A stretch of 64,000 nt of DNA from an uncultured Lachnospiraceae bacterium. GTDB taxonomy: Bacteria > Bacillota > Clostridia > Lachnospirales > Lachnospiraceae. A program made the position numbers and the translations under genes. Shown one piece after another: positions 16,335 through 24,458 of the stretch (positions are counted from its first letter, which is position 1; every line of letters begins with the position of its first letter). The notes beneath the pieces were generated by a model. The model made no database searches and had not been told where the DNA came from. It worked only from the letters and a program-made list of their open reading frames with translations. The stretch spans positions 62,001-126,000 of the forward strand of contig CAJUAO010000006.1 in NCBI GenBank assembly GCA_910584685.1. Reading direction: 5' to 3'.

Positions 16335-18584
16335 ATGAAAAATACTTTAAGAGCAGGAGAAATACTAAGGAGCATAACTGCTGGGGCTGCATTTGTTATA
16401 TTTGCAGTTATGCTCAGCATTAAAGCGTACGGCGCTGATTTTAATGCGTCTGTATCCTCAGGTGAGGCTACCCAGGGGGAAAATGTAACGGTTACAGTGA
16501 ATATGAGTTCGGATGTGACTGTTGGAGCGTATGATTTGACGCTGACGTACGATGCGAATATACTGGAATACGTATCTGGCGCAGATGGAGGAGGAGGCGG
16601 CTCCTTAAGACTTTACAATGATTCAAATTATGCAGGCTTCTATACTGTAACTGTTACATTTAAGGCCATTGGAGCGGGAAGTACAAAGCTGTCGGTAGTA
16701 AAGCAGGGTGATATATGCGACATAGATTTGAATGACCTGACCTTAAAGGCATCAGATGGAACTGTTACGGTAAAAGCGCCGTCAACATCTTCATCAAATG
16801 CCAATCTGTCCTCACTTAAGCTTATGGCTGTAAAGGCTGACGGCTGGTCAGGCAGCGTTAACCTTATGCCTGATTTTTCAAAGGATGTAACATCATATCA
16901 GCTATGGCTCGGCAGCGAATTTAGCAAGCTTTCTGTTTCAGCTGTGGCGGAGGATGGTAAGGCTAAGATATCTACTTCCGGAACAGAGCTTACGGCAGGT
17001 CAGGATAATACTGCAACGGTCACCGTTACGGCAGAGGACGGAACGGTAAAGACATATACAATTATAGTACATGTAAAGGCAAAGCCTGCTGAAGATACTA
17101 CCACAGTGGCAGAAAACAACAATACGGATACGCCGGCAGACGTAACAACGGCGCCGGAGGATAATCCTCAGGATACAACGACGGGAAATGAAAATCCTTC
17201 AGGAGCAGATGACAGAAATGTAACTATATCTGAAAAGCCATATACAGTGGAAGATGTGCCGGAGGATATGGAGCTTCCTGAGGGCTTTGAGAGAAAGGCA
17301 GTAAGCTGGAACGGCATAGAGGTAATGGGAGCCTCAGACCAGTCAGGAACACTGACTCTTTTATATCTTAAGAATAATGAAAGCAGTGAAAGCCGGTTAT
17401 ATATATATAATAGTGAAAAGTCATCATATACACCTTTCATGTCATATACTATCACACAGAGGTCATACGTTATGCTTATGGCAGATGACGACCTTATGTT
17501 TGAGGGAGAAAAAGCGGCGGAAAGCAGGAAACTGGAGCTTACTACCCTTAATATTGCAGACGGCTATGTGGACGCGTATAAGCTGAAAAATGCAGAAAAT
17601 ATCTACATAGTAAAGGCAATGAACTGGGATAATAAAATAGGGTATTACTATTACAGCAACGCAGACGGAAGCATGATTCCTTACTATGAAACAGCAGTAA
17701 AGCCTCAGGATAATAATGCGGCGCAGCCTGTTACAAATTCAGCTAAGGAATCGAATATAACCGAACTGCTTTTTTGGATAGTGGTTGGCTTATCTGTCAT
17801 ATTGATGTTAATAATTGTTGTTCTTGCCGTTAATTTAAGAAGGCTGTCAGCATCGGACACAGAGGATAGTGAAGATGACGAAGACGAAGAGACTGATGAA
17901 TTTGATGAAGATGATGAGTTTAACGACATGGATGAAAAGGAATCGGATGATGGATTTGAAGGAGAAGTCTCATGCGATGTAAAAGAGGCAGATTTAGGTG
18001 ATAAAACAGATGAAACACAGGAGTTAATGACAGAGGAGCCAGCGGAGGAGACAGAAGCACAGAAGACGGCAAAGGAAGAGCAGTATATTGAAGCAGAAAA
18101 TCCAACGGAAGCAGCAATACAGGAGATAACAGAACAAACAGCAGCAGCGCAGGAAACAGTAGCAGCGCAGGAAACAGTAGCAGCGAAGGAAACAGCAGCA
18201 GCGCAGGAAACACAAGCAACACAGGAAACAGCAGTACAAGAAGCAGCAACAGCGCAGAAAGCAGCAGTACAAGAAGCAACAACTACACAAGAGGCACCAG
18301 CGCAGGAAACAGCAACAGTACAGGAAACAGCAACAGCGCAGAAGACACCACCACAAGAAATTACTGCCGGGCAGCCGGAAGAAAATCAGGAAAAACGGGA
18401 CACGGAAGAAAAGCCGAAGAAAGAAAAGAAAGAAAAAAAGGAAAAGAATAAAATTTCCAAGAAGGAAGCTGTTGCAAAGGAGGATATTTCAAATAAAAAT
18501 ACGGAAAGCCAAAAAGAGGAAAATATGTCAGAGCAGGAGCTTGACAATGCAATAGACGACATATTGGGACAGCTTTTTAAATAG
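16335..18584 (+). CDS. Membrane-anchored cohesin-domain protein with cytoplasmic disordered tail
   Basis: Probable surface receptor for dockerin proteins. Order in 749 residues: signal peptide (to about 35), cohesin-like domain (about 36-145, YDLTLTYDANILEYV), cadherin-like beta-sandwich (about 155-250), Thr/Asp-rich linker, a second folded region (about 290-460), one transmembrane helix (about 478-500), then about 245 cytoplasmic residues: acidic, AAQET-type repeats, Lys/Glu-rich block, and a C-terminal short helix (ELDNAIDDILGQLFK). The ATG at 16335 has GGAGGAG upstream; the one at 16317 overlaps it. A cohesin with a transmembrane anchor and long inner tail differs from classic scaffoldins. 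The gene lies 40 bp after the dockerin enzyme. Confidence 0.75.
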   Translation: MKNTLRAGEILRSITAGAAFVIFAVMLSIKAYGADFNASVSSGEATQGENVTVTVNMSSDVTVGAYDLTLTYDANILEYVSGADGGGGGSLRLYNDSNYAGFYTVTVTFKAIGAGSTKLSVVKQGDICDIDLNDLTLKASDGTVTVKAPSTSSSNANLSSLKLMAVKADGWSGSVNLMPDFSKDVTSYQLWLGSEFSKLSVSAVAEDGKAKISTSGTELTAGQDNTATVTVTAEDGTVKTYTIIVHVKAKPAEDTTTVAENNNTDTPADVTTAPEDNPQDTTTGNENPSGADDRNVTISEKPYTVEDVPEDMELPEGFERKAVSWNGIEVMGASDQSGTLTLLYLKNNESSESRLYIYNSEKSSYTPFMSYTITQRSYVMLMADDDLMFEGEKAAESRKLELTTLNIADGYVDAYKLKNAENIYIVKAMNWDNKIGYYYYSNADGSMIPYYETAVKPQDNNAAQPVTNSAKESNITELLFWIVVGLSVILMLIIVVLAVNLRRLSASDTEDSEDDEDEETDEFDEDDEFNDMDEKESDDGFEGEVSCDVKEADLGDKTDETQELMTEEPAEETEAQKTAKEEQYIEAENPTEAAIQEITEQTAAAQETVAAQETVAAKETAAAQETQATQETAVQEAATAQKAAVQEATTTQEAPAQETATVQETATAQKTPPQEITAGQPEENQEKRDTEEKPKKEKKEKKEKNKISKKEAVAKEDISNKNTESQKEENMSEQELDNAIDDILGQLFK
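18135..18360 (+). repeat. Degenerate 18-bp tandem repeats inside the cohesin gene
   Basis: About a dozen imperfect units of GCAGCGCAGGAAACAGTA type encode AAQETV-like hexapeptides. Units vary by point changes and small indels in multiples of three, and the frame stays open. This is a coding low-complexity tract, not CRISPR. Confidence 0.8.
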
Positions 18585-18607
18585 ATATTACACAAGGAGG
18601 GAAGGAA

Positions 18608-21058
18608 ATGCAGGAGAGATTTACCAAAAGCGCCAAGGCTGCCATAGAGTATGCTCATCACTGCGCAAGGGATATGGAGCATGGCTTTGTGGGAAGCGAG
18701 CATTTACTGTATGGACTTGCATGCGCCGCAGACAGTGTGGCGTCAGTTGTTTTAAAAAATTTTAAGGTTACGGACGAAAGAATACTTGGCGCCATAGAAA
18801 GCTTTTTTACTACAAATCCTGTAGGAGTGGCGGAGCCGGAGGGATTTTCCGTCAGCGCAAAGGGAATTATAGAAAATTCATCAAGAGAGGCTGTCAGGTT
18901 TAAATCCTCAAATATAGGCACAGAGCATATACTTATGGCAATTCTTAAGGATATGGATTGTACGGCATACAGAATACTTGCAATGATGGATGTAAACCAT
19001 CAGAAAATGTACGGGGAGCTTCTGATGGCTATGGGTGAGGAAATATCAGCGGCAAAGGAGGAATTTCAAAATGGAAGGCCGGTAAAAAACAGAGCCGGAA
19101 AGGGGCAATATCTGGCCCAGTACAGTAGAAATCTTACGGAGCTTGCCGTATTGGGAAAGCTTGACCCTGTTGTAAAGAGAGATGAGGAGATAAAGAGAGT
19201 TATTCAGATTTTAAGCCGCAGGACAAAAAATAATCCATGTCTTATAGGCGAGCCGGGGGTAGGAAAAACTGCCATAGTGGAGGGACTTGCCATGAAGATA
19301 GCAGCCGGGGACGTTCCGGATACGGTGAGGGATTTAGAGGTTCATACCCTTGATTTATCGGGAATGGTGGCAGGCTCAAAATACAGAGGTGAGTTTGAGG
19401 AGCGGATAAAGCGTATAATAAACGAAGTAAAAAATAACGGAAATATACTTCTTTTTATAGATGAAATACACACTATTATAGGCGCGGGAGGCGCAGAGGG
19501 CGCTATTGATGCGGCAAATATACTTAAGCCCTCTCTTGCACGGGGTGAAATACAGATAATTGGAGCAACAACCATATCAGAATACAGGAAGTATTTTGAG
19601 AAGGATGCGGCGCTGGAGAGAAGATTTCAGCCTGTAAATATAGAGGAGCCTGATGAAGCGGCGGCGATAGATATATTAAACGGTTTAAAATCAAAATATG
19701 AGGAGCATCACGGAGTTATTTATACAGACGGGGCAATAAGGGCGGCGGTACAGATGTCTGAAAGATATATAAATGACAGGCATCTGCCGGACAAGGCAAT
19801 AGACCTTATTGACGAGGCGGCGTCAAAGGTATCCCTTAACTCTTATCAGGCGCCTTCAGGCATAAGAGAGCTTGAGGAGAAAATAGCAGCCTGTGAAAAA
19901 ATGATAGAAAAATATATTGTCGACGAAATGTATGCAAAGGCAGGTCAGGTAAAGACTCAGATGGAGGAAGCCGAGGAGCAGCTTATGCGGCTTAAGGAAA
20001 AATGGATGAATTCCAAGAGAAGAAAATCGGCTCAGGTTGATGAGAACGATATAGCCGATGTTGTGTCTATGTGGACAAAAATACCTGTGAAGAAGCTTTC
20101 TGAGTCAGAAAGCAGCAGACTGAAAAAGCTTGAAAAAATTCTCCATGAGAGAGTTGTCGGGCAGCAGGAGGCTGTAAGCGCAGTAGCAAGGGCTGTCAAG
20201 AGAGGCAGGGTAGGGCTTAAGGACCCTAAGAGACCTATAGGCTCATTTCTTTTTCTTGGTCCTACAGGAGTAGGAAAGACGGAACTTTCAAAAGCCTTGG
20301 CAGAGGCTGTGTTTGGTGATGAAAATTCCATGATTAGAGTTGACATGACAGAGTACATGGAAAAGCACAGCGTATCAAAGATGATAGGCTCGCCTCCGGG
20401 CTACGTAGGCTTTGAGGAGGGAGGACAGCTTAGCGAAAAGGTCAGAAGAAACCCGTATTCGGTTATTCTTTTTGACGAGATAGAAAAAGCCCATCCTGAC
20501 GTATTTAACATACTTCTCCAGGTCCTTGACGACGGGCATATTACAGATACCCAGGGAAGAAAGGTGGATTTTAAAAATACAATTATCATTATGACCTCAA
20601 ACGCAGGCGCAGAAAGGATAATGGACAATAAAAGGCTTGGCTTTGGAGCGGCGGAAGATGAAAAGGCGGATTATGAGACAATGAAGTCCTCTGTTTTGGA
20701 GGTATTAAAGAAAATGTTCAAGCCTGAGTTTTTAAACAGAATAGACGAGACAATAGTATTCCATTCTCTTACAAGGAAGGACATGGGAGATATTATAACT
20801 ATTATGTTAAAGGAAATTCAGGGCAGGGTTAAGGAGCAGATGGACATAACCTTAAACGTAACCCCTTCAGCAAAAAAGTTTATTGTAGAAAAGCATTATG
20901 ATAAAAAATACGGAGCAAGACCTATAAGAAGGGCTCTCCAAAATATAATAGAGGATAGGCTTGCAGAAGAAATACTGTCAGGGAGCGTAAAGCGGGGAGA
21001 CAGGGTAAACGTTAATGTAAGCGATAAAAAGCTTGTGTTTAAAACGATTGCAGGTTAG
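18608..21058 (+). CDS. clpC: ATP-dependent Clp protease ATP-binding subunit ClpC
   Basis: Hexameric AAA+ unfoldase that feeds substrates to ClpP. In 816 residues: Clp N-domain repeats (1-140), AAA1 with Walker A GEPGVGKT near residue 214 and LLFIDEIHT, a UVR-type middle region (about 425-460, typical of ClpC), AAA2 with Walker A GPTGVGKT near 551 and ILFDEIEKAH, a ClpP-docking loop LGF near 678, and sensor-2 KYGARPIRR. The usual ctsR-mcsA-mcsB neighbours are absent, so adaptor use and heat-shock control differ from Bacillus. The start follows AAGGAGG. Confidence 0.95.
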   Translation: MQERFTKSAKAAIEYAHHCARDMEHGFVGSEHLLYGLACAADSVASVVLKNFKVTDERILGAIESFFTTNPVGVAEPEGFSVSAKGIIENSSREAVRFKSSNIGTEHILMAILKDMDCTAYRILAMMDVNHQKMYGELLMAMGEEISAAKEEFQNGRPVKNRAGKGQYLAQYSRNLTELAVLGKLDPVVKRDEEIKRVIQILSRRTKNNPCLIGEPGVGKTAIVEGLAMKIAAGDVPDTVRDLEVHTLDLSGMVAGSKYRGEFEERIKRIINEVKNNGNILLFIDEIHTIIGAGGAEGAIDAANILKPSLARGEIQIIGATTISEYRKYFEKDAALERRFQPVNIEEPDEAAAIDILNGLKSKYEEHHGVIYTDGAIRAAVQMSERYINDRHLPDKAIDLIDEAASKVSLNSYQAPSGIRELEEKIAACEKMIEKYIVDEMYAKAGQVKTQMEEAEEQLMRLKEKWMNSKRRKSAQVDENDIADVVSMWTKIPVKKLSESESSRLKKLEKILHERVVGQQEAVSAVARAVKRGRVGLKDPKRPIGSFLFLGPTGVGKTELSKALAEAVFGDENSMIRVDMTEYMEKHSVSKMIGSPPGYVGFEEGGQLSEKVRRNPYSVILFDEIEKAHPDVFNILLQVLDDGHITDTQGRKVDFKNTIIIMTSNAGAERIMDNKRLGFGAAEDEKADYETMKSSVLEVLKKMFKPEFLNRIDETIVFHSLTRKDMGDIITIMLKEIQGRVKEQMDITLNVTPSAKKFIVEKHYDKKYGARPIRRALQNIIEDRLAEEILSGSVKRGDRVNVNVSDKKLVFKTIAG

Positions 21059-21119
21059 TCATGGCAGCTAAGGGCTGATTTATAAAGCCTTGGAATAGAT
21101 AAAGCTCAATAAAAATTTG

Positions 21120-21148
21120 TTGGCGAAACGGCGGCTTTATGGTATAAT
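21120..21148 (+). promoter_or_regulatory. Promoter before the 21251 gene and radA
   Basis: TTGGCG (21120-21125), 17 bp, TATAAT (21143-21148). A tight hairpin CTCAGC-AAA-GCTGAG (21152-21166) lies at the expected transcript start and may stabilise the 5' end. Confidence 0.65.
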
Positions 21149-21250
21149 AGTCTCAGCAAAGCTGAGCCATGTAAGTTTGCAAATAAGACATAAAATACTC
21201 ATTTAAAATATAAATTATATTAAAGAAAACACACATAGGAGGATATTGAA

Positions 21251-21664
21251 ATGCCGATTGTAGAAGAACTAATCCGTAAGGAGGCTGACGGGGGAATAAG
21301 CTTTGGAAATTACACCCTTGAAAAGAAATCAAAGGTTTCAGATTTTGAGGTGAACGGTGATTTATATAAGGTAAAGACCTATAAGGAGATTACAAAGCTT
21401 GAAAAGAACGGAATGTTTGTGTATGAATCAGTTCCGGGAACGGCTGTTATGAATTTAAAGGTGACGGAAAATGAAATGAGCTTTACGGCGGAGGGCTTAA
21501 GTGACTCGCAGATTACCGTAGAGCTTGAACCGGAGACAGAGTATACTATATTTATTGACGGAAAGAATGCAGGCAGGATGAAAACAAATCTTGGAGGAAA
21601 GCTTGTCCTTAGTCTTGAGGCAAAGGGCATGAGCAGCTCCGATATAGACATAAAGAAGTGCTAG
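21251..21664 (+). CDS. Conserved hypothetical protein, 137 aa
   Basis: Soluble, acidic, beta-rich protein with no signal peptide or helix. The sequence opens MPIVEELIRKEADGGISFGNY and ends in SSDIDIKKC. As I recall, similar small clostridial proteins have been labelled endosialidase in databases, but nothing here resembles a sialidase catalytic domain, so I would not use that name. AGGAGG precedes the ATG. It is 15 bp before radA and probably co-transcribed. Function unknown. Confidence 0.75.
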   Translation: MPIVEELIRKEADGGISFGNYTLEKKSKVSDFEVNGDLYKVKTYKEITKLEKNGMFVYESVPGTAVMNLKVTENEMSFTAEGLSDSQITVELEPETEYTIFIDGKNAGRMKTNLGGKLVLSLEAKGMSSSDIDIKKC

Positions 21665-21679
21665 TCCGGAGGAAACAGC

Positions 21680-23038
21680 TTGAAAAAAGGTAAGGAGACC
21701 GCATTCTTTTGTAAGGAATGCGGATATGAAACATCAAAATGGCTGGGACAGTGTCCGGGATGCAAAGAATGGAATACGCTGGTGGAGGAGCCTGTGGTAA
21801 AAAGGGAAAAGGGCAGGATGATACCTGTTGGAGATGTGCCTAAGCCTACGCCCTTAAAAGACATTACTGTAGATGACGAGGAACGCTTATCAACAGGCTT
21901 TTCAGAGCTTGACAGAGTTCTTGGAGGAGGCATTGTCGCAGGCTCCCTCGTACTTATAGGAGGAGACCCGGGCATTGGAAAGTCCACCATACTTTTGCAG
22001 ATGTGCAAAAACCTTTCAGACTGTCAAAAAAATATATTATATATATCAGGAGAGGAGTCCTTGAAGCAGATAAAGCTTAGGGCAGACAGGATAGGAAGCT
22101 TTGGCGGCACCATTCAGCTTTTATGTGAGACAAATCTTGACCATATAGAGGAAAATTTAAGACAGATAAATCCTGATGTAGCAGTTATTGATTCTATCCA
22201 GACAATATACAGGGAGGATGTGGCCAGCGCTCCGGGCAGCGTAAGTCAGGTAAGAGAATCTACAAGCATACTTATGCAGCTTGCAAAAAATCTTGGAATC
22301 TCCATATTTATAGTAGGACATGTAACAAAGGAAGGCGTAGTGGCAGGACCGAGGGTTTTAGAGCATATGGTTGATACGGTGCTTTATTTTGAGGGAGACA
22401 GATATGCCTCCTACAGGATTTTAAGAGGAGTAAAAAACCGTTTCGGCTCAACAAATGAAATCGGTGTGTTTGAGATGGCAGATACAGGCTTAAGGCAGGT
22501 AGAAAACCCTTCTGAGTATATGTTAAACGGCAGGCCTGAAAATACGTCAGGCTCTATAGTAACCTGTTCCGTGGAGGGTACAAGACCTATGCTTGTGGAA
22601 ATACAGGCTCTTGCATGTAAGACAAACTTTGGTATGCCAAGACGTACTGCGGCAGGAACAGATTATAACAGGGTAAATCTGCTTATTGCAGTTCTTGAAA
22701 AAAGGCTTGGCATGCACTTTGGCGAGTATGACGTATATATAAATATGGCAGGCGGAATAAGGCTTAATGAGCCTGCCCTTGATTTAGGCATTATAATGGC
22801 TCTTATATCAAGCTACAGGGATTTGCCAATAGATGAAAACATGGTAGCTTTTGGGGAGGTAGGGCTTTCAGGTGAAGTCAGAGCCGTCAATATGGCCCGG
22901 AGAAGGGTAAGCGAGGCAAAGAAATTAGGCTTTAAGGTATGCGTTCTTCCAAAGGTTTCGGCGGACAGCATGAAGGATATAGATGGAATAAAGCTTATAG
23001 GTATAAGCAATATAAGGCAGATAAGCAATTTGTCATAA
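21680..23038 (+). CDS. radA: DNA repair protein RadA
   Basis: RecA-like ATPase helping branch migration in recombination repair. A four-cysteine zinc finger (FFCKECGYETSKWLGQCPGC) opens the protein. Walker A is GGDPGIGKST near residue 95, the RadA-specific VKNRFGSTNE motif follows, and the C-terminus is Lon-protease-like (YVNMAGG-type segment, EPALDLGI). 452 residues is usual. The start is TTG at 21680, behind GGAGGA. Confidence 0.95.
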   Translation: MKKGKETAFFCKECGYETSKWLGQCPGCKEWNTLVEEPVVKREKGRMIPVGDVPKPTPLKDITVDDEERLSTGFSELDRVLGGGIVAGSLVLIGGDPGIGKSTILLQMCKNLSDCQKNILYISGEESLKQIKLRADRIGSFGGTIQLLCETNLDHIEENLRQINPDVAVIDSIQTIYREDVASAPGSVSQVRESTSILMQLAKNLGISIFIVGHVTKEGVVAGPRVLEHMVDTVLYFEGDRYASYRILRGVKNRFGSTNEIGVFEMADTGLRQVENPSEYMLNGRPENTSGSIVTCSVEGTRPMLVEIQALACKTNFGMPRRTAAGTDYNRVNLLIAVLEKRLGMHFGEYDVYINMAGGIRLNEPALDLGIIMALISSYRDLPIDENMVAFGEVGLSGEVRAVNMARRRVSEAKKLGFKVCVLPKVSADSMKDIDGIKLIGISNIRQISNLS

Positions 23039-23085
23039 AAATTTAATTTAGAAGGTATTAAAATGTAATGGAGGTACATAGGGAT

Positions 23086-23730
23086 ATGGGCAATCAGTTA
23101 GCGGGTAAAATTATGAATATAGTGGAGGATTTGGATGAATCACAGCTTAAGCTTGAAAAAAATGCTTTTGACGTTATTAATTCTTCCGACACTTCATTAA
23201 ATCTTGTTAAGGACGGCATAGGAGCGGTAGAAAGCCTTGTTAAAAAAATTGAGCAGCTTAACGAGTCGGTTAAAGCATCTCAAAAGGCAGTAGAGCAGAT
23301 GAAGGAGGTATCAAATGTTATTGCGCAGTTTGCAAACGTTATATCAGGTATTGCAAACAAAACAAATATTCTTTCATTAAACGCTTCAATAGAGGCAGCC
23401 AGAGCGGGAGAACACGGAAGAGGCTTTGCCGTCGTTGCAACAGAGGTTCAAAAGCTTGCCAGCCAGACAAAATCATCTTCTGCGGAGATTACGGAGAAGA
23501 TAAAGGATGTTCAGGAGCATGTGGAAGGCATTACACAGGCTATGGGAGACATATATATGAATTCTGAGGAGCAGAATGCAATGGCATCATCAATAGGAGA
23601 GCTTCTTAAAAAAATGCTGGAGGCAACATTAGTTGCAAATGACGTTTCAAGAAATATGGAAAATGAAATAGCATATCAGAGAGATATAACAGATAAGGCA
23701 AGAATAACATTAAACAGCTGCGAGGAATAA
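23086..23730 (+). CDS. Soluble methyl-accepting chemotaxis-type signalling protein
   Basis: 214 residues, nearly all coiled coil. The receptor hairpin tip is intact (NKTNILSLNASIEAARAGEHGRGFAVVATEVQKLA in part), so it could dock CheA/CheW. There is no transmembrane segment and no sensory domain; the first 50 residues are helical. It may be a cytoplasmic cluster component or a truncated receptor. The ATG at 23086 follows GGAGG by 11 bp; the ATG at 23068 overlaps that site. It sits between radA and a tRNA, with no chemotaxis neighbours. Confidence 0.8.
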   Translation: MGNQLAGKIMNIVEDLDESQLKLEKNAFDVINSSDTSLNLVKDGIGAVESLVKKIEQLNESVKASQKAVEQMKEVSNVIAQFANVISGIANKTNILSLNASIEAARAGEHGRGFAVVATEVQKLASQTKSSSAEITEKIKDVQEHVEGITQAMGDIYMNSEEQNAMASSIGELLKKMLEATLVANDVSRNMENEIAYQRDITDKARITLNSCEE

Positions 23731-23791
23731 TATGATTGATATATTATAGGCAGATATGACAGGCATATGACAGGCAGAGATGAAAAAACAG

Positions 23792-23820
23792 TTGACAACA
23801 CCAAGGCCCTATGGTATAAA
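23792..23820 (+). promoter_or_regulatory. Promoter of tRNA-Trp
   Basis: TTGACA (23792-23797), exactly 17 bp, TATAAA (23815-23820). Transcription should start near 23827, giving a 26-nt leader made of the motif shared with 51778. Confidence 0.8.
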
Positions 23821-23826
23821 TATAAA

Positions 23827-23849
23827 GTCGGCTTTAGACGACACTTTTT
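23827..23849 (+). repeat. Motif shared with 51778-51801
   Basis: GTCGGCTTTAGACGACAC followed by T5. GTCG/CGAC can form a small hairpin before the T-run. It forms the tRNA-Trp 5' leader. The other copy differs by one base (GACGATAC) and lies upstream of the GH36 promoter. Confidence 0.6.
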
Positions 23850-23852
23850 AAT

Positions 23853-23923
23853 AGGGGTGTAGTTCATCGGTAGAATAAGAGTCTCCAAAACTCCAGAGGA
23901 GGGTTCGATTCCTTCCACCCCTG
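23853..23923 (+). tRNA. tRNA-Trp (anticodon CCA)
   Basis: 71-nt cloverleaf. Acceptor arms AGGGGTG and CACCCCT pair fully, with G as discriminator. D-arm is GTTC/GAAT with one wobble. The anticodon loop CTCCAAA (23883-23889) reads CCA at 23885-23887. T-arm is GAGGG-TTCGATT-CCTTC. The 27-43 pair at the top of the anticodon stem is A/C, a mismatch. The 3' CCA is not encoded. A promoter and a terminator flank it, so it is a single-gene unit. Confidence 0.93.
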
Positions 23924-23936
23924 CTATAAATCAGAC

Positions 23937-23967
23937 AACTGGACTCATATGTGAGTTCGGTTTCTTT
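23937..23967 (+). terminator. Terminator of tRNA-Trp
   Basis: AACTGGACTCA (23937-23947) pairs with TGAGTTCGGTT (23952-23962) around a TATG loop, followed by TCTTT. Repeat R2 begins directly after the T-run. Confidence 0.75.
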
Positions 23968-23969
23968 AT

Positions 23970-24054
23970 GCGCGGAGGCGCGTAAGGAAATTAGCAGCTT
24001 TGATGTACGCACCACGCGGCGGGCAGGGTAAGGGGTTATTCCCTGCTCGATTAT
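23970..24054 (+). repeat. Dispersed structured repeat R2, copy a
   Basis: About 85 bp similar along its length to 51634-51724. Shared blocks include CGTAAGGAAAT, AGCTTTG-TGTACGCA and a terminal stem. The stem here is GCAGGG/CCCTGC; in copy b it is GTAG-GGG/CCC-TAC, a change that keeps pairing. Both copies directly follow an intrinsic terminator. Confidence 0.7.
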
Positions 24055-24072
24055 ATGAAAAGAGGAAAAAAC

Positions 24073-24312
24073 ATGCGAGAGATGGAATTTAAGATGGAAA
24101 GGGAAAATCTTGTCGAGATAGGTCAGGAGGTGGAGGTTACAGAGGGAAAGCTTCCAAGCAGCTATTATTATACTCTTGAGCCGGCGGTAGCCATGTCTGC
24201 CAATTATACCCTTAGAGACAGGCTGAAATCTACAAAAGGTATTGTAAAAAATATACATGAAACAGAAAGAGGCTTCTTTGTTACGGTGGAATTTGACGAG
24301 GAGCCTTTATAA
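24073..24312 (+). CDS. Conserved hypothetical protein, 79 aa
   Basis: Small soluble protein. It starts MREMEFKMERENLVEIGQEV, has a Tyr-rich centre (SSYYYTLEP) and ends in an acidic beta-like segment (FFVTVEFDEEPL). I do not recognise a family. The ATG at 24073 has AAAGAGG upstream; the one at 24055 is inside the junction with repeat R2. It has no clear operon partner, and the kinase downstream has its own promoter. Confidence 0.65.
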   Translation: MREMEFKMERENLVEIGQEVEVTEGKLPSSYYYTLEPAVAMSANYTLRDRLKSTKGIVKNIHETERGFFVTVEFDEEPL

Positions 24313-24363
24313 TTGCCATTTTTTGAGATAAGCCAAAAGATAAGCCAAAGAGGCATATTTTTC

Positions 24364-24392
24364 TTGCAAAAGAAAAAAATAAAGGATATAAT
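24364..24392 (+). promoter_or_regulatory. Promoter of the PfkB kinase
   Basis: TTGCAA (24364-24369), 17 bp, TATAAT (24387-24392). Confidence 0.6.
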
Positions 24393-24458
24393 GAGCGATA
24401 GTCAAAATGCAGCTTAAGCGTTATTTGATTTTTGCAAGGAATTTGGAGGTATAGAAAG

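Noticed and set aside
18024..18356. Cys/Leu-rich minus-strand frames opposite the cohesin repeats
   Set aside because: They are by-products of the AAQET repeat on the other strand.
18135..18360. Possible CRISPR array
   Set aside because: Units of 18 bp are contiguous, have no spacers, and keep a reading frame.
21251..21664. Endosialidase label for the 137-aa protein
   Set aside because: No sialidase beta-propeller, Asp-box or chaperone domain is present at this length.
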